From positions 1,361-41,105 of the forward strand of contig JAQVOR010000015.1 in NCBI GenBank assembly GCA_028702535.1: 39,745 nt of DNA, read 5' to 3'. A program made the translations under genes and the position numbers. This document shows, piece after piece, positions 8,206 through 16,181 of this stretch. The notes under the pieces are model-generated. The model worked only from the letters and a program-made list of their open reading frames with translations. It did no database searches and was not told where the DNA came from. The DNA comes from Bacteroidales bacterium (GTDB lineage Bacteria; Bacteroidota; Bacteroidia; Bacteroidales; ML635J-15). Position 1 is the stretch's first letter. The number at the start of each line of letters is the position of its first letter.

Positions 8206-10350
8206 CTACAAATGATCCTCAAAATACCTTGTAACAGTTCGCATTAAATGAACTCTATCAAGTCCACGTACATTATGCTCATGTCCTGGATACACAAAAT
8301 AGTCAAGTAAAACTTTTTTCTCAACGCATTTTTGTACAAAATTTAAACTATGTTGCCAAACAACAACAGGGTCTGCTGTACCATGAATTAACATTAAACG
8401 TCCTGTGAGTTTTTCGGCTTTATTTAAAAGATTACTATTTGCATAGCCCTCTTCGTTATCTTGTGGTTTATCCATATAACGCTCGCCATACATAATTTCA
8501 TATAATTCCCAGTTTATTACAGATCCGCCAGCAACACCAACTTTAAAAATATCTGGATAATCGCACATTAATGTTGTGGTCATAAATCCGCCATAACTCC
8601 AGCCATGAGCACCAATTCTGTCCATATCAACATAACCAAGACTTTCTAAATATTCTATTCCTGTTAATTGGTCTTGAACTTCGATTGTGCCAAGTTGTCT
8701 GTGAATGATATTCTCAAACTCAAGCCCTCGGTTAGCAGAGCCTCTGTTATCAAGAGTGAACATTATATATCCTTGTTGTGCCATGTAATACGCCCATCCG
8801 CCAGCATTTAACCACGAATTTGTAATTAATTGAGCATGTGGTCCACCATAAACATAAACTATTGCAGGATATTTTTTTGTTTCATCAAAATCGGGTGGTA
8901 AAACTATTCGGTAATACAAGTCTGTTACGCCGTCATTGGCTTTTATTGTTCCTACTTCTACATTACCTAATTTAACTTCTGCAAAGGGGTTTTCTGCCTC
9001 TAAAATTGTTGAAACTGTTTTTCCTTTAGTATTGTAAATTTTGTATGTGTTTGGAACAGTAGCACTTGAGAAATTATCAATTATATATTCGCCATCAGTT
9101 GATACAGTAGCATTGTGGCTACCAGCATCTTTAGTTATTCTAATCATTGCACCGCTTGCAATATTCACTCTATAAATATCAAAATCAATTGGCGTTTCTT
9201 TATTTGCTTTGATAATCAAGTCTTTACCATCGGCAGTAAAACCATAAACTTCAATTACTTCATAATTTCCTTTTGTAATTTGTGATATTTCGTTTCCGTT
9301 CATATCATACAAATATAAATGTGAATATCCGTCTTTTCGGGTTTGCCAAATAAATTTATCGGAATCTTTAGGCAAAAAACGTGCAGGATATAATGGCTCT
9401 ACGTATTTATCGTGCTTTTCTTCAAATAGAGTTTTTACAAATTCACCAGATTTAATATTATACTGATTTAATTTCATGTGGTTTTGCTCACGATTTAAAA
9501 CTGCTATCAGAATAGATTTTTCGTCAGGTGTCCAAGCAATATTTGTTAAAAACTGCTCAACTGGCTCACCTGTTTTGATGTAATTGATTTTACCATTTGA
9601 AACATTATATATTCCAAGAGTAACTTCTTCACTTTTCATTCCAGCCATGCAATATTTTACTGGTGCAGGCTCTGCAATTCTCTTATCTGCATCTACAATA
9701 GGATAATCTGTTACCATAGATTCATCTTTGCGATAAAATGCAAGAAAATTGCCATCTGGAGACCAAAATGTTCCTTTTTCAATGCCAAATTCGTTGCGAG
9801 AAACTGTTTGTCCATAAACAATACCTTTATCCCTTTCAGAACTAACAGAAGTTACCTTTCCTTTGGAATCCATTATTGATAAATTATTGTCGATAGTGTA
9901 TGCAATCATTGAATTAGCATCGCATACGTCCATGTTTTCAGGAGTTTCGCCTAATGTGAAATATTTGTCAATTTCATTCTTTTTAACATTAAAATAAACA
10001 ATATCACTGCCATTATTAAAGCGAATTACATCTTTATTTTCCCAAGTATATGAAGGAAAATGTCGCAATTCTTTTTTGGTAGCATCAAGCAAAACCGAGT
10101 TTATTTTAGCTAAATCAATTAAGTTTGTTTCTTTCTTTAAGTTTATTGATTTCTCAATAAGAACTGTATCCTCAATATAAGTAAACATTTTTGTATCAGG
10201 TCTAAATTGTGCAGATCTGATGTATTCAGGATAATATTCTCGCCAAACACCAACAATTGCATCGTCTATTGTAAGTTCTTTGGTCTGCGAAAAACTGAGC
10301 TGTGTTGATAATAACAACAAACTAATTGCTAATAATACCGTTCTTTTCAT
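8206..10350 (-). CDS. S9 family peptidase (dipeptidyl peptidase IV-like, DPPIV N-terminal propeller + prolyl oligopeptidase domain)
   Basis: GAHGWSYGGFMTTTLM nucleophile motif, C-terminal YPGHEHNVRG, propeller N-term, signal peptide. Confidence 0.93.
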   Translation of the reverse strand: MKRTVLLAISLLLLSTQLSFSQTKELTIDDAIVGVWREYYPEYIRSAQFRPDTKMFTYIEDTVLIEKSINLKKETNLIDLAKINSVLLDATKKELRHFPSYTWENKDVIRFNNGSDIVYFNVKKNEIDKYFTLGETPENMDVCDANSMIAYTIDNNLSIMDSKGKVTSVSSERDKGIVYGQTVSRNEFGIEKGTFWSPDGNFLAFYRKDESMVTDYPIVDADKRIAEPAPVKYCMAGMKSEEVTLGIYNVSNGKINYIKTGEPVEQFLTNIAWTPDEKSILIAVLNREQNHMKLNQYNIKSGEFVKTLFEEKHDKYVEPLYPARFLPKDSDKFIWQTRKDGYSHLYLYDMNGNEISQITKGNYEVIEVYGFTADGKDLIIKANKETPIDFDIYRVNIASGAMIRITKDAGSHNATVSTDGEYIIDNFSSATVPNTYKIYNTKGKTVSTILEAENPFAEVKLGNVEVGTIKANDGVTDLYYRIVLPPDFDETKKYPAIVYVYGGPHAQLITNSWLNAGGWAYYMAQQGYIMFTLDNRGSANRGLEFENIIHRQLGTIEVQDQLTGIEYLESLGYVDMDRIGAHGWSYGGFMTTTLMCDYPDIFKVGVAGGSVINWELYEIMYGERYMDKPQDNEEGYANSNLLNKAEKLTGRLMLIHGTADPVVVWQHSLNFVQKCVEKKVLLDYFVYPGHEHNVRGLDRVHLMRTVTRYFEDHL

Positions 10351-10379
10351 TATTTTTGATTTTTATTTTGATTATTTTA

Positions 10380-10387
10380 CAAAGATA
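10380..10387 (-). promoter_or_regulatory. -7 element TATCTTTG for the S9 peptidase gene
   Basis: CAAAGATA on + strand, 30 nt upstream of the start; no clear -33 box. Confidence 0.5.
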
Positions 10388-10393
10388 TAGTTT

Positions 10394-11164
10394 ATGTTAA
10401 AAAAACTGCGAATATTACTGATTATTTTGGTTCTTTCAAGTTGTTTTTATGATTGTCAATCTAAACAATCAAGCGATAATCAAGTAAAAACTGTTGAGCA
10501 AAATTTAGTTGTTACTCCCAAAATCAAACCTGAAAGTAAAGCCGAAAAATGCTTGCAATCAATGGGTTTAGTTAATATTAAAGATTCTTTACCTAATTTA
10601 ATTATTGATTTAAAATATTCTACAACTGATAATTTTATTGGAATTGATTTTTATGGCGATATCACTAATGCTTTTGTCCAAAATGAATGTCTGATAAAAT
10701 TACAAAACGCATATCAAATCTTGCAAAATAAAAAACCTGAATATACTTTTATTGTGTTTGATGCGGTGCGAAGTCTTGAGGCTCAACAACTTATGTGGGA
10801 TTCGGTGGACGTTCCACAAAATATCAAGCATTGGTATGTTGCAAATCCAGCAAAAGGCTCTATTCATAATTTCGGAATGGCTCTCGATATCAGTATTGTG
10901 GATGATACTGGAAATGTGCTGGATATGGGAACGGAATTCGATTATTTTGGGGAACTTGCTTATCCTAATAAAACCGAATATTTTTATCAAAATGGTAATT
11001 TAAGCGAACAACAATATCAAAATCGAAATTTGTTAATGAGTATTATGGCTGATGCAGGTTTTTACGTCTCAAAAACTGAGTGGTGGCACTATAATGCTGC
11101 ATCGCTTGCTTATTCTAAAAATAAATACGAAATATTTAGCTTGAAAAATTGTGCCGATGAATAA
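10394..11164 (+). CDS. M15 family peptidase, VanX/DdpX-like D-Ala-D-Ala dipeptidase, putative lipoprotein
   Basis: FDAVRSLEAQQLMWDSV, GSIHNFGMALDISIVD, TEWWHYN zinc/catalytic motifs; lipobox-like LVLSSC. Confidence 0.85.
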   Translation: MLKKLRILLIILVLSSCFYDCQSKQSSDNQVKTVEQNLVVTPKIKPESKAEKCLQSMGLVNIKDSLPNLIIDLKYSTTDNFIGIDFYGDITNAFVQNECLIKLQNAYQILQNKKPEYTFIVFDAVRSLEAQQLMWDSVDVPQNIKHWYVANPAKGSIHNFGMALDISIVDDTGNVLDMGTEFDYFGELAYPNKTEYFYQNGNLSEQQYQNRNLLMSIMADAGFYVSKTEWWHYNAASLAYSKNKYEIFSLKNCADE

Positions 11165-12173
11165 TAACACTCATAATTATATAAGCAATTCCGATATCAA
11201 AATTGGATTGCCAGCAATTGAGTTTAAACAGTTACTCAATAATCGACGAACTATTATTATTAGTGATGAAAATCTTTTTTGTTTATATCCTCAGGTTTTT
11301 GAAGGTTTTGATAAGATTATTTTACCAAGTGGCGAGGATACAAAAAGCCTTAAAACAGTTGAGCTTTTAATTTCTGAATTTGTTAAACTTAATCTTGATA
11401 GAAATTCATTTATTCTTGGATTTGGTGGTGGGGTAATTTGCGATATTACTGGATTTGTTGCAAGTGTTTTTATGCGTGGTCTTAATTTTGGATTTATTGC
11501 TTCGAGTTTATTGGCTCAAATAGACGCTGCAATTGGCGGAAAAAATGGCGTCGATTTTGGTAATTATAAAAATTATATTGGTTGTTTTAATAATCCAGAG
11601 TTTGTTATTTGTGATCCGATTTTGCTTAAAACTTTACCAGATAATGAATATAAAAGCGGATTGGGTGAAGTGTTAAAATATGCGGTAATTCAAAGTAAAA
11701 ATGAACTGTTTAATTATCTTAATCAAAATGCTGAACAAATTCTTGCTAAAAATCAAAATTCACTTAATGTTGTGGTAAATCAATGCGTTAAAACAAAATC
11801 TGATATTGTTGCAAAAGACCCTTTTGATAAAGGTTTTAGACAAATTTTAAATTTTGGGCATAGCTTTGGACATTGCATTGAGAAAATTGAAAATATCCCA
11901 CACGGAATAGCAGTTGTTTATGGAATGAGAATCGCTTTGAAATTGGCAGTAAAAAAAGGTCTTTTAAGTTCAGATTCTCAAAATAATACTTTAAAACTCT
12001 TTGCAAAATTTGGATTTACTGAAGATATAATACTAAGTGATGAACATTTTAAAATTTTGGCAGGAGATAAAAAGAAAAATTTAGATTTAATCAAACTTGT
12101 TATAATTACAGATATTGGCAAACCAGAATTTGTAAATTTTAAAATAGATGAAATAAAAAACTTGTTAAAATGA
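11157..12173 (+). CDS. aroB: 3-dehydroquinate synthase
   Basis: LPSGEDTKSLKTVELL, LGFGGGVICDITGFVASVFMRGLNF, IGGKNGVDFGNYKN, LNFGHSFGHCIE; ATG at 11157 preferred over GTG 11151. Confidence 0.95.
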   Translation: MNNNTHNYISNSDIKIGLPAIEFKQLLNNRRTIIISDENLFCLYPQVFEGFDKIILPSGEDTKSLKTVELLISEFVKLNLDRNSFILGFGGGVICDITGFVASVFMRGLNFGFIASSLLAQIDAAIGGKNGVDFGNYKNYIGCFNNPEFVICDPILLKTLPDNEYKSGLGEVLKYAVIQSKNELFNYLNQNAEQILAKNQNSLNVVVNQCVKTKSDIVAKDPFDKGFRQILNFGHSFGHCIEKIENIPHGIAVVYGMRIALKLAVKKGLLSSDSQNNTLKLFAKFGFTEDIILSDEHFKILAGDKKKNLDLIKLVIITDIGKPEFVNFKIDEIKNLLK

Positions 12174-12364
12174 GTTTTGATAAAGTAAATACTGTTTGTA
12201 AGAAAATTATTGTTGTTGAAGTCTTTGATAAGAAAAAGTCAAAGACAAGGCTTTCGAAACTTTTGAAATCAAGGAGTTTACATTTTGTACATGACTGTTT
12301 CAAAAGTGAGAGTAACGAAGTATTTGACGTTTTCTTGCAAAGACTAAATATAAAAACACAATGA
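12170..12364 (+). CDS. 64-aa hypothetical protein between aroB and aroA, overlapping both by ATGA
   Basis: ATG 12170 overlaps the aroB TGA; its TGA 12362-12364 overlaps the aroA ATG 12361. Confidence 0.5.
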   Translation: MSFDKVNTVCKKIIVVEVFDKKKSKTRLSKLLKSRSLHFVHDCFKSESNEVFDVFLQRLNIKTQ

Positions 12365-13593
12365 TAACTGCACCATCTTCAAAGAGCTATGAACAAAGAC
12401 TTCTTGTCGCTGCACTTTTATCACGTGGCGAATGTATTTTGAAAAATTCTGGTAATTGCGATGATATAATAGCTGCACGAGAAATCGTAAAAAAATTAGG
12501 ACTTGAAATTACAGAGACAAATAATAGCTTGATACTTAAACCTGCTGCAGTATCTGATTCTAATGAGATTAATTGTGGCGAATCAGCAATGAATGCGAGA
12601 TTGTTTGCTCCAGTTTCATGTTTATTTAAGAATCATTTTACGCTCACAGGCAGCGGTAGTTTGCTTAGCCGTCCTATTGCGACAGATTTTTATATTTTTA
12701 AGCAAATGGGCTGCATTATTGATGACAAAAAGCATTTGCCAATTAATTTTGAAAATGCTCAATTAAAATCTGGAACTTATAATATTGATGGCAGTAAAAC
12801 ATCACAACTTATTAGTGGATTAATGATGGCTTTGCCTGTTATGTCGGGCAATTCCGAGTTAATTGTGCATAATCCTGTAAGTTTGTCGTATATTTATCTT
12901 ACACAGCAAATTATGGCTGATACAGGTGTGAAATCTAATATTATTACAGATAAATCTAGAAATTTAATAATAAATATTCCTGGAAATCAATCATATATTG
13001 CTGGAACATACATAATTGATGGCGATTGGAGTGGAGCAGCAAATTTTTTAGTCGCTGCCGCAATTTTTGGAAATATAGAAATTAGCGGTTTGTCAATAGA
13101 CTCAAAGCAAGCAGACAAAAACATTTTAAAAATATTTGATCTTGCAAATGTAAAATATCAAATTGAGGATAATAAAATCACTGTCAATAAATCAAAAATT
13201 GTTGCCTTTAACTTTGATGCTACAAATTGCCCAGATATTATTCCTATTGCAATTGTTTTGGCATGTTTTGCAGATGAACAAAGTGTGATTTTAGGTGCAA
13301 ATAGATTAAAGCATAAAGAAAGTTCCAGAGCCGAAGTTATGAAAACAGAATTAGAAAAAGCTGGTATATCAATCGAAATATTGAATGATAAAATACATGT
13401 AAATCCTGCAAAAGAAATTAAACAAACCGATTTTGATTCTCATAATGACCACCGTATTGCAATGGCTTTATCTATTTTGAGTATTTCAATAAATTCTGAT
13501 TCTATTATCAAAAATAAAGAATGTGTGGCAAAATCTTATCCTAATTTCTACAAAGATTTTTGTATATTTGTTAAGGATATTGAAAAAAAATAA
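12361..13593 (+). CDS. aroA: 3-phosphoshikimate 1-carboxyvinyltransferase (EPSP synthase), divergent
   Basis: APSSKSYEQRLL, GSGSLLSRPI, DGSKTSQLISGLMMALP, LKHKESSRAEVMKTELEKAG, HNDHRIAMAL. Confidence 0.92.
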   Translation: MITAPSSKSYEQRLLVAALLSRGECILKNSGNCDDIIAAREIVKKLGLEITETNNSLILKPAAVSDSNEINCGESAMNARLFAPVSCLFKNHFTLTGSGSLLSRPIATDFYIFKQMGCIIDDKKHLPINFENAQLKSGTYNIDGSKTSQLISGLMMALPVMSGNSELIVHNPVSLSYIYLTQQIMADTGVKSNIITDKSRNLIINIPGNQSYIAGTYIIDGDWSGAANFLVAAAIFGNIEISGLSIDSKQADKNILKIFDLANVKYQIEDNKITVNKSKIVAFNFDATNCPDIIPIAIVLACFADEQSVILGANRLKHKESSRAEVMKTELEKAGISIEILNDKIHVNPAKEIKQTDFDSHNDHRIAMALSILSISINSDSIIKNKECVAKSYPNFYKDFCIFVKDIEKK

Positions 13594-13608
13594 TTGTATT
13601 TAAATTAA

Positions 13609-14679
13609 ATGAATGTTTTAGCTAAATATCAACTTTATGATGACCCATTAAGTCTGTTTTCAAAGATGATTGATGATATTATGGCCGCTCAGCACAGCAT
13701 TTATTTACAAACATTTAGATTTGCAAATGATTTTATTGGAAAGAGGTTTAGGACAGCTCTGAACAGAAAAATAAAAGACGGTGTTAAGATTGTGGTGCTT
13801 ATAGATTCGTGGGGAACTGGTGTAAATGAGTCGTTTTTTAGAGAAATGATTGATTTAGGTGCTAAAGTAAAATTCTTTCAAAAAATAAAATTTAGTTTTG
13901 ATATTTTTTCAAGAAATCACAGACGTAATCATCGTAAATTGCTGATTATCGATAATAATATTTCTTATATAGGTTCCTTAAATATTACAACATATTGTCT
14001 TAATTGGCGTGAGTCCGCCTTGCGTATAACGGGTAATATTGCTAATGAGTTTGTGAAAATTATTGAGGACGATTTTAAAATGTCGAATAAGGTTTATCAA
14101 AATAAGCGTGTTAGCACCGAAAAAATATCTAAAAACGGAATAAATATAATTCGAGATGTGCCAGGAACATTTCAACAGCCTGTTCGCCAAGCATATATAG
14201 ATGCTATCAATTCTGCAAAAGAAGAAATCATTATCGAAACTCCATATTTTCTTCCTGCAAGTTTATTACGTAAAAGCATTTATAAAGCGGCAGAAAGAGG
14301 AGTGAAGATTAAAATTTTAATGCCCCGACATTCTGATGTGATGCTTTTTGATATTTTACGAAATAGATATCTTGGAAAATATCACAAGAAAAATATTTCT
14401 ATCTTACTATACATGCCTGATAATCTGCATGCTAAAGTTTTTTTGGTGGATAATAAGTACTTTTTAACAGGTTCCAGTAACTTTGATTATCGCAGTATGC
14501 AATTTATGCACGAGATAAATATTGATGGAGAACAAAAAGAAATTGTCAGTTTATTAAAATTACACTTAGATGAAACCATAAGAGATTGTGAACCATTTGA
14601 TTATGAAGATTGGAAAAAGAGATCTGTGTTTCTAAAAATAAATGAAGCTTTGTTTGTGCCTTTTAGGCATTTGTTTTGA
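13609..14679 (+). CDS. phospholipase D-like protein, probable cardiolipin synthase
   Basis: Two HKD-type motifs: HRKLLIIDNNISYIGSLNI and HAKVFLVDNKYFLTGSSNFDYRS. Confidence 0.88.
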   Translation: MNVLAKYQLYDDPLSLFSKMIDDIMAAQHSIYLQTFRFANDFIGKRFRTALNRKIKDGVKIVVLIDSWGTGVNESFFREMIDLGAKVKFFQKIKFSFDIFSRNHRRNHRKLLIIDNNISYIGSLNITTYCLNWRESALRITGNIANEFVKIIEDDFKMSNKVYQNKRVSTEKISKNGINIIRDVPGTFQQPVRQAYIDAINSAKEEIIIETPYFLPASLLRKSIYKAAERGVKIKILMPRHSDVMLFDILRNRYLGKYHKKNISILLYMPDNLHAKVFLVDNKYFLTGSSNFDYRSMQFMHEINIDGEQKEIVSLLKLHLDETIRDCEPFDYEDWKKRSVFLKINEALFVPFRHLF

Positions 14680-14868
14680 GATGTAGTTATCATATTTTTG
14701 TTTTAAAATTTTAAATGAAAATAACAGATTTAAATGACTTGATATTTTTTTAATTTGAAATTTTAAGCTTGTCAAAGAAACACAAACATTTGTTTTAATT
14801 TCAATTGTATATGACCTACAGACAAAATATTTTAAGAGTTATCTGTTTTTATTGATATATATATATAT

Positions 14869-14980
14869 ATGTCCTAACGGACAACATTTTTATCTTCTGT
14901 CTTATAACCTGTTAGCCCATAGGGCTTTAATTTTAATAAAAATAATCATAGTATCATTTTTACTTTGTCCGTTAGGACAT
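14869..14980. repeat. inverted-repeat-bounded intergenic element
   Basis: atgtcctaacggacaa (14869-14884) and ttgtccgttaggacat (14965-14980), 16-bp perfect arms, 80-nt spacer with agcccatagggct. Confidence 0.75.
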
Positions 14981-15160
14981 AAACATTTTTATTAATAACC
15001 ACCTTCAAACTCCTAAGCTTAAGGAAACTATATTGAACATAAATCAGATTTTTTTGCCAACAATATGCAAAACAATTCTATCTTAAACTAATTCTAAAAG
15101 TATTGATATACAGAGGTTAATAATAAATATCTGGGCAATATCAAACAATAATAAAACCCC

Positions 15161-15193
15161 ATTGATTTATTTCCGATTTTTTTTCTACATTTG
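15161..15193 (+). promoter_or_regulatory. putative promoter for aroC
   Basis: ATTG-N21-TACATTTG (TAnnTTTG) upstream of ATG 15211. Confidence 0.55.
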
Positions 15194-15210
15194 TTTAAAA
15201 CTTAAAACAG

Positions 15211-16170
15211 ATGAATTCGTTTGGCAGCAAATTTAGGATTAGTATTTATGGCGAATCGCACGGAGAAGAGGTGGGTGTGATTATTGACGGATGTCCTCCT
15301 GGTATTAAATTATCGATAGATGATTTTGAAAAAGATATTGCACGCCGAACCCCAGGACAAGTTGGAACATCAGATAGAATAGAATCCGACAAACCGCTTA
15401 TTAAAAGTGGTATTTATAATGGTTTTACAACAGGAACGCCAATCGCAATAGCATTTTTTAATAATAATTTTATCTCCGAAGATTATAATTTTGATGGATT
15501 TTATCGTCCCGGACATGCTGATTTTACTGCAAATATAAAATATAATGGGTTTAATAATCCACTTGGAGGCGGACATTTTTCGGGTCGTCTAACATTGCCA
15601 TTGGTTGCAGCTGGAGTGATTGCAAAAAAGATATTGCAAAATATTAAAATCCAAGCAAAACTTATCGAAGCTGGAGGAAATAAGGAAATCGAAAAAGCTG
15701 TAAAAATTGCAATAGAACAAGGCGATTCTATTGGTGGAATTATCGAATGCGAGGCTACAAATGTAAAAGCTGGTTATGGAGAACCATTTTTTGACTCGGT
15801 CGAATCTGTAATTTCTCATCTTGCTTTTGCAATACCTGGACTTAAAGCAATTGAGTTTGGCGAAGGATTAAACGCTGCAAAATCGAAAGGTTCAGAGTTT
15901 AATGATGTTTTTATTGATAAAAATGGAACTACTGCAACAAATAATTCAGGCGGAATAAATGGTGGAATTTCAAATGGAAATACAATTTATTTTAGATTGT
16001 ATTTTAAACCGTCGTCAAGCATTAGCAAAGCACAGACCACATATAATTTTAAAACTAATCAAATGGGCGAGTTGAAGATTAAAGGGCGACATGATGCTTG
16101 TTATGCTTTAAGAGTGCCAGTTATTGCTGAAGCTATCACTGCAATTGCTTTAGCGAGTTTTTATCAATAA
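15211..16170 (+). CDS. aroC: chorismate synthase
   Basis: MNSFGSKFRISIYGESHGEEVGVIIDGCPPGI, ARRTPGQ, RPGHADFT, GGGHFSGRLT, KGRHDACYALRVPVIAEA. Confidence 0.96.
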   Translation: MNSFGSKFRISIYGESHGEEVGVIIDGCPPGIKLSIDDFEKDIARRTPGQVGTSDRIESDKPLIKSGIYNGFTTGTPIAIAFFNNNFISEDYNFDGFYRPGHADFTANIKYNGFNNPLGGGHFSGRLTLPLVAAGVIAKKILQNIKIQAKLIEAGGNKEIEKAVKIAIEQGDSIGGIIECEATNVKAGYGEPFFDSVESVISHLAFAIPGLKAIEFGEGLNAAKSKGSEFNDVFIDKNGTTATNNSGGINGGISNGNTIYFRLYFKPSSSISKAQTTYNFKTNQMGELKIKGRHDACYALRVPVIAEAITAIALASFYQ

Positions 16171-16181
16171 AAATATATGAT

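Noticed and set aside
10700-11003. ORFs 10700..10990 (-) and 10752..11003 (+)
   Set aside because: Alternative frames inside the M15 peptidase gene; composition typical of shadow ORFs
11151-11156. GTG start for aroB at 11151
   Set aside because: ATG two codons downstream at 11157 is the simpler start and keeps the overlap with the M15 stop
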